This document shows, piece by piece, positions 9,600 to 22,099 of a DNA stretch of 64,000 bases (position 1 is the stretch's first letter; each line of letters opens with the position of its first letter). Origin of the DNA: Echinarachnius parma (taxonomy: Eukaryota > Echinodermata > Echinoidea > Clypeasteroida > Echinarachniidae). Under the pieces are notes generated by a model. It had not been told where the DNA came from, did no database searches, and saw only the letters and a program-made list of their open reading frames with translations. Made by a program: the position numbers and the translations under genes. The DNA lies in the NCBI GenBank assembly GCA_037951105.1, contig JBAMJV010001393.1:1-64000 (forward strand). The letters run 5' to 3'.

Positions 9600-10110
9600 G
9601 AATTGCTGCTAGTTTATGTAGTTTTTGTATAAATCTTTAACTTGCTTAGTAAGTGTTATAAATATTAATTTATAAGTATTTTAAATTTGATAAATTTTAC
9701 TTTTAAATATTAAATTTGCATTAGAAAATCGAATTAATACACGATGCCTTAATATTATATTATGGGCTTTTGTTATTACTCATTTCATGTATCAATATAT
9801 AAAACAACATTATTACTCACTGTCGTTGGTTAGTAATTACGGCTAATTCGTTATTCTATTAATTTGTGATTGAGCTATATTATGTAATTTTCGTAAATTT
9901 TTAACTAGCCCAGTAAATGTTACAGCAGTCATAATGGTTTTAATGTTATCTTAAAATATAAAATTTGCATTAGGAAATATAAATTGATACATGATGCCTA
10001 TTGATTTTTCTAATCACTTAATTATTGATTAATCGATATACAAAATAATAATATAAGTTACTGTCTTTCGTTAGTATTCATGCCTAATTTGTGATACTAT
10101 TCAGGTATAT
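9600..10110. repeat. Diverged tandem duplication, about 245 bp
   Basis: Two AT-rich units (about 9600-9850 and 9850-10100) share ordered blocks such as AAATTTGCATTAG, ACACGATGCCT/ACATGATGCCT and TACTCACTGTC/AGTTACTGTC. No coding or RNA role is visible. Confidence 0.6.
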
Positions 10111-10359
10111 TATGATTTATTTCTCTAATTATTGTATATAATATATTAAGGTTTCTTTATACCTCGTGAGTTCATTAATGTTATTTCCATGTTTGTAAAT
10201 ATTGTTGCAAATGACACTGCAATTCAGCTTGTAGCTGTGAATGTGACATTTTGTTGAATAAAATACCATTATTATTATAGTTTCTTGAATAATTATGACC
10301 ATTGTGTTATATTCCAATGAAATATAAATGGGAACATTATCAATACATATTATACCTCA

Positions 10360-10431
10360 AGCAGAGTGGCGCAGCAGAAGCGTGCTGGGTCCATAACCCA
10401 GAGGTCCGAGGATCGAAACCTCGCTCTGCTA
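10360..10431 (+). tRNA. Initiator tRNA-Met (CAT), outlying copy
   Basis: Anticodon CAT and all stems are intact. Two loop changes are present: one of the paired D-loop G residues is A, and position 32 is T. A TTTTT terminator follows at about 10436. It stands about 1.9 kb from the rest of the array, with unrelated flanks. The D-loop change could weaken the D-loop/T-loop contact. Confidence 0.85.
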
Positions 10432-10890
10432 TAATGTTTTTGTTTCTTTCTACGATTTATATCACTATAATTTATGAAGGATATACGCATGAGGAGTCAT
10501 GGGTTACATTATATGGCCTGGGTCAAACAATAAGATTATATTTAGGGAAACGGGGCAGTAATTTCCATCGGGCTTAGAAGGGGCGGGAGACATTATGACT
10601 TGTGTTTATCCTAATTTTTGGTCATAATTATACACCTCTATGTTTTTGACACGTTGGGGAACAGTGAGGGGGTAGCGTAAATTCACAAAGTGGACTTGGG
10701 CATGTCCCATGCCACGCCCCCTTCCCCAGCTACGGAATTTTATCAGAGCCGTGGGGTGGAGGTGGGGGATATGAGGGAGGGAAAGACATGTAAAGGGGAA
10801 TTATTCTTTTCATAAAAGGTTTCAGTATATACATTATCATAATCATAATATGTCATTAATTATTTTATTGGAAGAACAATAATTTCCGCA
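10432..10890. other. Intergenic stretch, nothing recognised
   Basis: Mixed AT- and G-rich sequence between the last tRNA copy and the GC-richer region before the protein gene. I see no gene, tRNA or clear repeat in it. Confidence 0.5.
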
Positions 10891-12454
10891 ATGCGGTTCG
10901 ATGCGGCTGCGTCTCGGCTCGGCATGAGCATCCGCAGCATCCGCCCCTTCCACCCCGCGCCGCCTGATGGATCCTCCTATATTATTATAGTCTCTAGACC
11001 CGTTTTTACGTTTATTTTGCTGGAGCCGGAGGTCGATGTACGGTTTATGTGGATGAAATCAAAGATGGAAAACATGTCATCACATTTTAGCCACTCAAAA
11101 TGCAACACAGAGTAGATGAACAGTAATTCAAACAAATTTACAGTGTTACCAACAATTCCGCATCAATTAATTCACGTGGTTATTATTATCCGATTGACTC
11201 TGCGCTAATTTACTCTCTGCGGATGAATTCTGGAGATATTTCGCTGATTCCGATTGAATATCCCGTGTATATGTACAATACACATGAAAGCAGCGTGTGC
11301 GTGACCGAACGACCTCAGCGCGAACTACCGGTAGTAAAGCGTGCAGAAGGTGGTACCGCAAAGCCGAGAACATTGTTGATATTCCTTTACAATAACGTGT
11401 ATTGGCAATGAGCATTGTCTATATTGAATACTTAATTGTTTAGGATAAACATTAAGTGATCTCTACACCTGAATATTGAAGTGAAATCGAATACACAGCG
11501 ATCATAGTAAGTATTTTCTCGCGCCGGTGTGTGCATGATTGATAGTTACCAGCGCAGGCTAGGCACATGCATATTTGTCACGTGGAAATTTGACCGTGCA
11601 TTGAGAATGGAAGTCACTTCCTACAATGTAATCGCCTGTTTTTTGTCGCTATATTTGAACTGTGAGCATTATTTGTAAGCACAGGAGCTCGCACTATTTC
11701 CTTGGATCCTACTTCCCATAGCTGCACCGTCTTCAGCATTTTGCATGTCTGGTATGTTCTCGAGCATTTGCTCTTTCCCCGTATCTAACCCAGATGAGTG
11801 TGCCGTTTTTTGCCCGAGAACTGCATGCATCTATCTTTGCCCTCTTACGTGTTGATTACGTAGGTCGCACGCAAGTAGCGCTACCTTAGCGAGCGAATCT
11901 CGCGCGTGGGCGGCAGACCCTTTTTCGTGATTTCGTTGCCATAATTCGGCAAAAGCTCCATAATGCAAATTCCCAACATGAATTCTGAGCTGCCTCGTAT
12001 TCTAAATTTAGTTCTCAGTGTCGCGTGTGCACTTTCTTTCTATCGGGAAATATGCGACCGATTGTAGGAACACAGACTCGTTTTCGTTGCTTGTGTCGCA
12101 CAGATGTATCGCAAGAGTAATGTCAGTCCCGTTCATTGGAATAACGTGCATATTGCATTGGTTACCGTATGGATCAGTCGGCCCCCGACTAAAAATCCCA
12201 CGTCCGCTTGCGACGGGCTGTTGGGATCGAGTGTGATTGGAAGGGGGACTTTTCAGCAGTGTGTGTGCGGCGCTCGATAAGAGCGCTGCCAAAACTTGAA
12301 TTTCTCGTGCAATCTGTTACACCAATTGTAATTTTTGTTCAAAATGTTGATTTTTCCACCACAAGGTATTTGGACGGTGGTGCTGTCATCTGACAGTGGA
12401 TCTGATAGTGAGGATACGAACCCGGGACCAAAAGTGAAATTTAGCCTGTTGCCC
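10891..12454 (+). promoter_or_regulatory. CpG-richer upstream region and 5' UTR of the LARP4-like gene
   Basis: CpG dinucleotides (for example GCGAGCGAATCTCGCGCG near 11892) are much more common here than in the AT-rich flanks. The first coding exon lies at its end, so a promoter and 5' UTR are expected within it. No TATA box or transcription start can be fixed. A donor-like GTAAGT at 11508 could end a non-coding first exon. Inference only. Confidence 0.45.
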
Positions 12455-12520
12455 ATGACGAGTGACCGTGCCACCACCAAGAAGGGGGAAGATTTGTCGG
12501 CTGCTGCTGTAGCACAATCG
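12455..12520 (+). CDS. LARP4: LARP4/LARP4B-like protein, exon 1 (N-terminus)
   Basis: Encodes 22 residues, starting MTSDRATTKKGED, and ends in phase 0 at TCG followed by the donor GTAAGT. I chose this start because vertebrate LARP4B also begins MTSD. The frame stays open upstream to an ATG at 12344, which has a better -3 base and would add 37 residues, after an in-frame TAA at 12329. The short, charged, probably disordered segment has no domain of its own. The assignment rests on the frame joining cleanly to exon 2, 23.3 kb downstream. LARP4 family proteins bind poly(A) and poly(A)-binding protein in the cytoplasm and stabilise mRNAs. Confidence 0.65.
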
Positions 12521-13470
12521 GTAAGTTGGGCATGTGACCATGTGTTGAGTCAGTGTCACCTGTGTGTATGTGTGTTTATTTGTGTACATCGCTACATGCG
12601 TATATTAGTGCAGTGACTTTCTCCTGCATATGGCAATGTTTACAAGCAGAACTGTTGTTGGAAATGGGTATAATTTCTATTTTTACTCCCTTCCCTGTAT
12701 AATTCAGCGCTGTTTCATGACATTTTCATGCCAAATGTGTGAATTATTTTCCCCGCACCCTTTTAAAATTTCACTTGTGCATTTATAACAAGTTCTTCAG
12801 TGAACATATGTTTTGGTGCAGAGACGTGCAACAGTGCTGTGATAGTACCATATGGTCAATACAGGACTGTGTATACTGCATCGATGAAACTGCCAAGGTG
12901 TGCCACTGTCTTGTTGTAATTGGTGTGAAAATGGAATTTAATCAATAATTTTCTTAGTGCTGTTTATTTTGTTAATTAATGACACATTTCCCAATCAATC
13001 CCATGTTCTATTTTTTTTTTGCTTGATACACACGGAGTACTGACAGCGACACAGATTTGTATTCCTAGATAATTTTTTCTCAGTTTTCTCAGAGCTTCTT
13101 AATCTTAGTTCTACAATTTCCTTTTGGAGATAAAATAAAGATAACTTGTTCTGTGCCTGTGGTCCTTCATTTATTTCTTTTGTAATAGTTCATAATCATA
13201 TTTCTTTTTCTTTTGATTTTTCTTTTGATTTTGAACTATTCAAGAATAATGTCTCTTTCTGAATGATTTGTTTATTTGTTGCAGAATCAGTTATAACTGC
13301 AATATTTTAAATATATCACATATATCGCTAAAAATGTTGAAGAGTAGACACCATTTGTATTTTAACATCGTAGTTTTTAATTCCTTTGGCAAAATCCTTA
13401 AATGAGAAAAGCATGTCAAACAATATTACAATAACATTCAAATACTTAGATCAATAAATCTATCGTTTCC

Positions 13471-14518
13471 AGGGCCTCTTTTAGTTTTTATGCCTCCGCC
13501 AACGAAGTGGCCGGAGGCATTATGTTTTCGGGTTGTCCGTCCGTCCGTCCGTCCGTACGTACGTCCGTACGTACGTCCGTCCGTCCGTCCGTCCGTACGT
13601 ACGTCCCGTTTTCGTTCTCGCGATATCTCAAGAACCAGTTGACGGATCAATTTCAAACTTGGTATGAGTGTACATATTGGGGTGACAATGATCTGATTAG
13701 ATTTTAGGGGTCATGAGGTCAAAGGTCAAGGTCACAGGACTCAATATATATACAAAAATGCCTCGTTCTCGCGATATCTCAAAAACTGGTTGACGGATTA
13801 AATTCAAACTTGGTATTAGTGTAGATATTGGGGTGGCAATGATCTGATTAGATTTTGGGGTTCATGAGGTCAAAGGTCAAGGTCACAGTACTCAATGTAT
13901 GTGTAAAAAAGCCTCGTTCTTGCGATATCTCAAGAACCGGTTGACGGATCAATTTCAAACTTGGTATGAGTGTACATATCGGGGTGCCACTGATCTGATT
14001 AGATTTAGGGGGTCATGCGGTCAAAGGTCAAGGTCACAGGACTCAATATGTATGCGAAAATGGCTTGTAATGGCAAAATTTCAAGAACTGAATGTCGGAT
14101 TTCAATCAAACTCGGTACCTGATTGTATCATAAAGAGTTAAAGTAGCCATAAAATGTTGGAGTCATGAGATTGAGGTCAAGGTCACGGGACTCATTATGC
14201 ATGCAAAAAAGCTTGTAATGCCAAAATCTCAAGAACTAAATGTCAGATTTCAATCAAACTTGGTACCTGAATGTTTTTTAGGGAGCCATCAAAGATTAGG
14301 ATCAGATGGTTAAGGTCACAGGACTCCAAATATATGAAAAATATTTTTAAAAATTAAATCAGTGCATGTTAATTTGGGCTTGATATTAAAATCGCGTAAT
14401 AGCGGAGGCATAATTTTCGATTGCGCGCAATCGAAGATCCATCTAGTTTACAATTACTGTACTGTCTTATACTATTGACTCTTTTATAAGACAGTACAGT
14501 AAACATAAAAGAGGCCCT
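13471..14518. mobile_element. Inverted-repeat element with AGGTCA-bearing tandem units
   Basis: Outer ends AGGGCCTCTTTTA and TAAAAGAGGCCCT are a 13-bp inverted repeat. Inner ends TGCCTCCGCC and GCGGAGGCATAA form a second one. Inside are a CCGT/ACGT microsatellite (about 13538-13608), three good tandem units of about 145 bp and two diverged ones. The better units carry AGGTCAAAGGTCA (13716-13728, 13867-13879, and CGGTCAAAGGTCA at 14018-14030). This is a direct repeat of the nuclear-receptor half-site with 1-bp spacing. The unit also occurs, inverted, inside 44839-46659. No transposase frame. Confidence 0.8.
14453..14503. repeat. Perfect 16-bp hairpin
   Basis: TACTGTACTGTCTTAT pairs with ATAAGACAGTACAGTA around a loop of about 18 bases, just inside the right end of the larger element. 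It could be a subterminal structure or a small nested element. Confidence 0.75.
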
Positions 14519-14599
14519 AAAAACGACAATTTTAATTAAAAAACCATTGTGGTATATTTTCAATAAATTTCAAAAAAAGTGTAGGTTTCCTAAATTATT

Positions 14600-14770
14600 G
14601 AATTATACAAGTTGGTCCCCAACATTTATTCTGATCGGATGTACTTATAAATTAATATTTCGGCTGTTTCTGGATCAATTTTGATCAAACAAAGTTGATT
14701 CTATCTTTAAAATTGTAAGCTTTAGTTCATTACCTCACCCAAAAAAATATTTCTTGAAGCACCCTATAAA
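14600..14770. repeat. Fragment of the TTAA family A element
   Basis: Contains the internal blocks TTTCGGCTGTTTCTG and TTTTGATCAAACAAAG seen in the elements at 20928-21489 and 57997-58548. The ends are missing. Confidence 0.65.
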
Positions 14771-14934
14771 AAGTTTTGAAAATGTAAATATGTATGAAGC
14801 CTCACCCTTCATCAAGTGGATTGCTTACACCTATCATTGAAGTGATTTATGAGGAGGGCCCTGAACCACCAGTGGCGTGATTCAAAGAAAATGCACCTGT
14901 GACAGTATTTAATAGGAATTGGTATACCAACTCA

Positions 14935-15103
14935 TGGGCCCCATTGCAGAAAGAGTTGAGACCGATTGTACAGTTGAAGTTAATTGCAAGTAAGAAGATA
15001 TGTACATTTTGAACCAATCGGATTTGCGCATTCAGTCACATGTTCTGACTTGCAATTAATTGCAACTTTACAATTGATTGCTACTCTTTCTGCAACGGGA
15101 CCA
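14935..15103. mobile_element. Short hairpin element, CCGTTGCAGAAAGAG family
   Basis: The ends GGGCCCCATTGCAGAAAGAG and CTCTTTCTGCAACGGGACC are inverted. The interior repeats TTGCAATTAATTGCAA-type palindromic sequence with TCACATG. Same family as 27793-27941, 49362-49491 and, diverged, 42800-42921. At about 170 bp with no coding capacity, this is a miniature inverted-repeat element. Confidence 0.8.
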
Positions 15104-16225
15104 TGGACATACAATGAAAGCAATTTTGTTGTTGCATGTACATTACTTGGAAGGATGTTCATTTTTGATGTTTTTTTCTTTCTTCACTTGTTCATTCGCT
15201 ATCCACTTAGTTTAAATTCATTCTGATATTTCTTCTCAAAATGTTTGCGATGATTAACAAAAGGGTGCAAACCCTTGAATCTAGCATGAAGTACTATATA
15301 GTCGATAAATGTTTTTTTGTCAATTAATAAAAAAAAGTTTAATCAAAGCTGGCTTGAATTAAGTTACATAGATGGCAACATCCAGGTCAACCAAGCGTAA
15401 GATGTTTTGAGAGCATTATAGTATATACCAGTTTATAAAAAAACAACTCAAGGACTTGTCTGTCACAATCTGTTTTATAATTCTTCTAGGATAAGAATAC
15501 CTTAAAATCATCTAGAGTAAAAGCCCTGTATTTGTTTGAAGTCATTCATACATGTAGAATAACACCCAACTACCTGTAAGACCTTGTAGCCTCTTCTAAT
15601 AAACACGGATCGTGTTGCATCACTTGAATCAGTTACAAAATAATCTACGAAACTGTAACACAAATTATTTAAGTTTTCAAAGAAATAAGAAACAAACAAC
15701 ATTTAGCTTACTTTATGCATGAAGAAAAATAGACAAGAAAAATAAATGTGAGCTGAACAAATATGGGAACAAATTATGGGGAAAATACTAAGGTGGAGCA
15801 GACTTCTTTCAAAAATTGTATTCATTGCAGCTTCTCCTCTTTTATATTCTCTACCTATTTCATGTCAATAGAATTATAATGAGACCACAGAGAGACAAAA
15901 ATAGAACACATTTTGGGTTAAGAATGTTAGTTAGCTCACTTAATGTAGCTGTCCTATGCAGCTATCAGTAATCAGAACTTTGTAATTCTAGTTCTAACCA
16001 GGATGAGATACCTGTGTACTCCCCAGTGTTGTTTCTTTTTTTATTGAAAAATTGCAAAGGATCTTCAAAGTAAAAAGTAAAAACATTATTATAAACAAAA
16101 CTAGACATTGTATTTAGTTACAGTTGTGATCTTTCACATACTGAAACTAAGTAACATAGTTATGTCTACACATTGCATAATTTTCTTCATAAGATTTTAA
16201 CCCATGTCCCCCATTCCAGTTATCT

Positions 16226-16385
16226 GGGTAGGAAATACATGGGGGCTGACGGGGATGTTGCCCCCTAATTTTCAAAATAGCCCCCTGAAATCACTAGATA
16301 GCCCTAAAATTACCATAGGATAGTATGTGAAATATTTTGTGATGTCCATCAGGTTGAAACAGTAGCCCCCTATTAGTTGTCCTAC
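16226..16385. repeat. Partial hAT-like element with AGCCCCCTGAAA blocks
   Basis: Closely resembles 30395-30549 (shared GAAATACATGGGGGC, ATTTTCAAAATAGCCCCCTG and TGTGAT-TCCATCAG), but no matching target duplication could be found here. Confidence 0.65.
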
Positions 16386-16740
16386 ATTTATTTATCACCC
16401 AAACCGTTTCTCATTTCTAAGGATTAATTAGAGAAGGACTACAGGAAGTACTCCCCTGCATGTAAGTTGGCAGAGGGGAGGAAAAAGGTGTTTGAAAACA
16501 AATAAGGGTACTACAAGTTGATGATGGAGTTAAATTTGTATGCTGAAAAGAGAAAACGAAAGAAGTGAAAGATTCCTAGACACACAACGGAATGGTAATA
16601 TGTGTGTGTGTGTTCTTCACCACTGTTGTTCACACTTTGTTGGGACACATGGTGTTAAATCTGTATGCTGAACACAGAATGAGTGAATGATAGGTGAATA
16701 GCAACATTTTAAATACAAGTATTATTTATAACCACCTACA

Positions 16741-16790
16741 CACTCACACACACTCACATGCACACTCACATGCACACACTGAGACAAACA
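16741..16790. repeat. CA-rich microsatellite
   Basis: Interrupted ACACTCACACACACTCAC repeats. No other role visible. Confidence 0.8.
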
Positions 16791-17161
16791 AAAAACACAT
16801 TAATTTATCCTTTTATTTGGGGCTAGCCAGTAGTGCCCCCCCCCCCACACTTGCCCCAAAACACATGTACATACTTTCAACCTGTAATTATGACTATCTT
16901 GAGGAATTTGAAGGCCGCATCTAGATTGCTCAACGAGCAACTAATCCTTTCCAATATTGTTTGATTGAATTATGAATGACACAGTTCAACATAAAACTTT
17001 TGTTAACACACACAAAATATGTTATTTGTACAACACTCACAATTGGGAATCCGCACGTCCATGATGTTCTAGTCTTTGAGTTTGAGGAAATAAGCTTTCC
17101 CAATCAGCTTTTGATCATTTCAACAGAAAGTTAAATTTGAAATTTGCAAAATAGTAGACAA

Positions 17162-17345
17162 TTAAAGGGATAGTTGAGTATTGGTCAAACTTAACTTTAG
17201 TAACCAAAACCTGCACAATTACGGTACAAACTAATAGTTATAACTTCACCATGGTCAAAAACTATACACAATTACAAACGAGAAAGTAAAACCCCTGTTA
17301 TCATTCAAAAAGAGCCGTTACAACTCGAAGTGTCAAATTAACTCT
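17162..17345. mobile_element. TTAA family A element, right end missing
   Basis: The left end TTAAAGGGATAGTTGAGT and about 170 bp of interior match 20928-21489, including AACCAAAACCTGCA and TCATTCAAAAAGAGCCGTT. The match stops near 17340, in unrelated sequence. Confidence 0.75.
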
Positions 17346-18210
17346 AGAGAACAACAGCGCGAAGCACTAGCGTTCTAGGTCCTAATACGGGACTGTAGTG
17401 CAGTGCGCGGTAATAGTATAGTACGTGTAGTATGTATAATTACAAAGCCCCGTTTGTTCGGCTTTCGTTCGCGCTAATACACGGAGCGAAGTCCATGAGG
17501 TGCATGTATATCACTGATTTTTTGCGGAATGGAGGGAAAAATCATAATCTTAATCCACCCGATAGTTGGATCACATATTGGAGAGTGAATTGCTGGTAAG
17601 TACCGTATCATATATATAGTTTTAAGCATAATTAGCGTGCACAAATATATTTAGTTTCAGTTTTCTTTATGGAGGACCTAGATCGCTAGCGACTCGCGCT
17701 ATCGTTCTCTAAAAAGTGATACCCGGGCGTCAACCACTTTTATATAATCTTTTGAAAGCAAATTTCACAACAATTAGAGCATTTGAACGGGAATCATTAT
17801 TATTTCCCATGTTTTTTTCGATGATCTTTCATATGGAATTGAAATCAGCCAAATCCGTTACAATTTATGTTGGGGGGGCACTTTGAAAATTACCAAAACT
17901 CACCCTTACCTTTAAAAGACCAATAGAAGACAATTTTGTTTCAGTTTTAGGCTATTACCTTGTAATCAACAGGTGAAAATGAAAGTCTCAGACAATGAGC
18001 TTTGGAATTGAACATATTTCCTGAATAAAAAAAATGATGAAAGCACAAGTTTAATTTCTCCTTCAACTTGAGACTATGAGCACTATCAACATTTCGGGGG
18101 ACATTTTTTCTTCCCTTTGTTTTAGTGACATGAATTTGTCACTATCCATTTCCATAACTGTATTTCTCACAATTTGTTACCCTCTGTATCATGATATCAC
18201 TGTCCTAATT

Positions 18211-18488
18211 CAGGGCTCGACAATAGCACTTGCCCTATTGCCCGGGGCAAGTACAAAATTATGTTGGGCAAGTACAATTTCATAAATGGTCTTCTTTGGT
18301 TGCCCTATCAGACAACTTAAAAACTGTTCAACTACAAGAGAAAAATACAATTTTGAATGTGTTATCTCACCTAGAAGTTCATGGGCAAGTTAAAGTAATT
18401 TTTCTGTTGGGGCAAGTAAAATTTTAAGATTTATGATTTTACTTGCACGAATGGACCAGTACAGAAAAAAAGTGAGTGTGTAGGCTTG
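18211..18488. mobile_element. CAGGGCTCG family element
   Basis: The left end CAGGGCTCGACAATAGCAC and the right end, which reads CAAGCCTACACACTCACT in reverse complement, form an imperfect inverted repeat. The element is flanked by CCTAATT on both sides (18204-18210 and 18489-18495). The interior holds repeated GGGCAAGTA/ACTTGCCC blocks. Non-coding. Related copies: 22100-22343, 23961-24235, 60989-61239. Confidence 0.75.
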
Positions 18489-19547
18489 CCTAATTTTGCT
18501 CCCCTAAAAGTGCAGCTTTTGGCCACCGATTCCACTGAATTGTCAATATTTAGTGTATGTATACATCTAACAATTCACCACTGAGCTTATTTGAAAGAAG
18601 TTTGATATTGGCCTCAATGGAAATTTTGGTTAAATATTCTTGGAATTGAACCAAACCATCATTCTAAGCTTGAATGATCTATATATTTTGTTACAGAAAT
18701 CGCATGTATTGGATTGTCTGTAGCTTGTCTAGTTACAGAGTTCACAATTTCTAGGTCAGAATGCATTGAAGTGTAAGGATTATGCAGACTATACATGTAG
18801 TAAACAATCTCTTTCCCTTCAAATTGTTGACCCATTGAAGAAAAAAGGTAAGTACTGAAAATGACTCATCTAGACAATTTGGTAATAAATAGTAAGATTA
18901 TTTTAAAAATAGTTACTTTTAAAATAATTTTGTTACAAAACATGCTCAAAACTCGCCAGTTTAAAACTCTGTAGTCTCTAATAATCGATATCCAATGCAA
19001 ACATATGTAGGGCTTAGTTTTGACTTTTGTACTGTTAATGCCTTGATGGTGGTATTGAAGGTGTGTTTAGAAAGAAATACCCTACAGTAGTGATTAGGTA
19101 GGAATTTCTAAGAGGGTAGGGCTTCATAACACCCTCCCTCTTCTATTCATTGCTAGATGTACACCACAAAAATTTACAATGATAATCATACTAGGTATTA
19201 TGACCATGCACAAGCCATACACATAATTTCTTGGTCCTACTGTGTGCATAGAAAATGCTTACTTCAGCATGTCAAAATTACCCGCTAACTATGCATTGTC
19301 TATGCTTCGCCTACATTACACAGCAGAACAGTAATACACACGTTCGTGTTCTACACCACTGTTGTACAATGTACACGCTTTGCTTGTTCTCACAGGGTGA
19401 CAGGGACCTCGCTACAGTGCTAGAAATTTCTTATTCCAGAGGCCAGATCGGGCAAATATTGAAATTAAAATAATATTTTTTGAAGTTCAATATTGGAAGC
19501 CCAAAGCAAGATTTCACTTGCCCTAAATCAAAGGAAAAGTTTGACAA

Positions 19548-19986
19548 TTAAAGGGTACCACCACCCCAAAATAATAATCTTTTTATAGAAAGGTAACATC
19601 TTTAGTATTCCATTCCTTCAATAAGTTCACAAAAATATGTTTTCAGAAAAAATATATAATTGGAAAACACATCACCACTCTCAGCCATGCGGTCATGCGG
19701 TCTGAATGCGCAGACTATTATGCGAGCAGAGCCAGCGGCGCTCTATGCAGAGCGAACGAATCATCCGGGATTCTATTGACGTACGCGTGAATTACATTGG
19801 CGCACTCGCAAATGCCTGGCCCGTGTGGAACCACGAGATAGCCGTGGTTCCGTAAGTGGTGGAAATTAATTGCTTTGTTTATGAATTACACAACCCTTTG
19901 CAAAATGTTGGGTATCTATTTGATATCACAAAATGGTACCAAAACATATAATAATGTGTTGTCCTTTGCCTGGTGGTCCCCTTTAA
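19548..19986. mobile_element. TTAA family B element, copy 1
   Basis: The ends TTAAAGGGTACCACCACC and GGTGGTCCCCTTTAA are inverted, with TTAA at both edges, which fits a piggyBac-type target site. About 440 bp, non-coding. It lies directly before a second copy in the same orientation. Confidence 0.75.
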
Positions 19987-20039
19987 ATGCCAGTGGGGCC
20001 AGTAGGCCTGCCGCCAGCGCTCATTTCGGGCCCTGCCTG

Positions 20040-20459
20040 TTAAAGGGTACCACCACCCAAAAACAATATTCTTATAAATGAAAGGTAACATCTTTATTAG
20101 TCCATTCCATCAAAAAATATGTTTTCAGAAAAAAATATATAATTGGAAAACGCATCACCATTCTAAAGCATGCGTTCATGGGTCTGCATGTACGAACTAT
20201 GAAGACTACCTTTGTCCAGAGCGAATGAATCGTCCGGGATTCTATTGTCTCCGAACGTACGCGTGAATAGAATTGGCGCACTCGCAAATGTTTGGCGCGT
20301 ACGGAACCGTGAATAATAATGGTTCCGTGCGTGGTGGTAATTGATTGCATTGTTAATAAATTGCACAACCCTTTGCAAAATGTTGGGTATCTATTTGATA
20401 TCGCAAAACGGTACCAAAACATAATTAGGTGTTGTTCTTTGCCTGGTGGTCCCCTTTAA
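20040..20459. mobile_element. TTAA family B element, copy 2
   Basis: Same ends and interior as 19548-19986 (GATATC-CAAAA-GGTACCAAAAC, ACCCTTTGCAAAATGTTGGG), with TTAA at both edges. The two copies are 54 bp apart. Confidence 0.75.
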
Positions 20460-20927
20460 TCCATTGCATACGTGAACCTTGTGCGTCCTGCATTAACTCT
20501 GGGGATTGCAAAATCTAGTAGGAAACAGGTTAACTCCTGCACACAGACATGTTACCCTTGTTCTCCTACTCACTGAAAAGGGGGGGGGGGGGAGGGGGTG
20601 TCAGTGTCAGTGCTAATTGTTCAGCTTTTACCATTGTACGATGTTGCCATTTGTTACTTTATTATTATTGTAATTATGAAATTCCAAGCTTCCACAGGAT
20701 TTACTAGTGGGGGAAAAATGGAAAACATTGAAAATAATATAATTTCTTTACTCAAAACCAGTAAAAGTGAGAAAAGAGTGCCATGCATGCTAGAATCCTT
20801 GAAAATAATGAAAATGATATTTCATTTTCTGGGAAAATAATGGTATTGTCATCTGCTGAAAATAACAGATGTATTTTTAAAAATGACTGATGATTTTCTA
20901 TGTGCTTTCCTAGGTACGGGAATAATG

Positions 20928-21489
20928 TTAAAGGGATAGTTGAGTTCTGGTAAGGAGAGTAGTTTTGGTGAAACTGAATTTTAGTAACCAAAACCTGCAT
21001 CATTACATTACAAACTAATAGTTATAACTAGAAAGGAACACAAAATTATAAATGACGTAGTAAAGATCATGTTATCATTCAAAAAGAGCCGTTAAAACGT
21101 AAGAGGGCGCTCTCTAAACATTCATCGGTTTCAACCATTTTGAATAAAATATTGTGCATGTGATGTTTTGTTGAAATAGTGATTAGAAAGAGAAATAACC
21201 AACAACTATTTAAATACCTATTTTGTGACTTTTTGAAAAGAGGAAGCATGTTAAACAATTTTTTAACGGTTGGTTCAAAATTCTCTAATAAACCTGGGGC
21301 CCCAGCTTTATTACAAATTGTTATATTTATGGATATTTCAGCCGTCTCTGAACCGATTTTGATCAAACAAAGATGATTTTATTATTTAAATATTATGCTC
21401 TTTCAAATTTTGCACTCAGTTTTTCATTACCTCACAAACAAAATAAGTAGTCTAGCGCCCTCTCTACCAAAACTCAACTATCCCTTTAA
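20928..21489. mobile_element. TTAA family A element, complete copy
   Basis: Bounded by TTAA on both sides, with AGGGATAGTTGAGT at the left and ACTCAACTATCCCT at the right. At 562 bp it is the best-preserved member and defines the family. No transposase frame; probably mobilised in trans by a piggyBac-like enzyme, if the TTAA reading is right. Confidence 0.8.
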
Positions 21490-22099
21490 AAATGTAGTGC
21501 TGATACACAATCATGCTATTGAAACGTCTTCAATGTACATCTTGATCATGCACAACTAAATTAATTTCTCCGAATAAATCTTTAAATCTCATTTCCTAAC
21601 ATTGGATGGCTTTGGAATAGGTGTTGCCAAACTGTGCAAGCTAAAATTATTTTTTCGTAAACTTGTAAACATAAAAGTTGTCAGCGGACGCGATCCAGAG
21701 GACCAGTGCTCTTTGGACACAATTATGACAAACAAAATAATAAATAAAATGTTCACAGGTTGGGGGGGGGGGGCTACTTTTCAAGTTCTGCTGCAAAAAA
21801 CCACTGAAAAATTCTAAAAAATCAAACAAATTGTTTTGAATTCAAATCTATGCAAATTTATTTCGGGGGGGGGGGGGGGGGTTTGAGGGGCTTTATGATT
21901 TTGGGGGGCTATTTGTGGCATTTCTTAAATTCTTATTTGGCAAGCATACTTAATTCATATAAATTTGCCCATCTACTAATTTTGTGCACATGACAATAAC
22001 GTACCTGTCAAAAATGTGTACAGTGACCAACGAAGGGTTTCAAGTTTCAACAAAATCGGCCATCATAGGCAGGTGACCTCTACCGCAGGTTCCATAACA

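Noticed and set aside
13507-14141. Possible fossil coding sequence in the repeated units (QFQTWYECTY and related peptides)
   Set aside because: Repetition of the peptide only reflects the tandem DNA repeat; frames are broken between units and no family is recognised.
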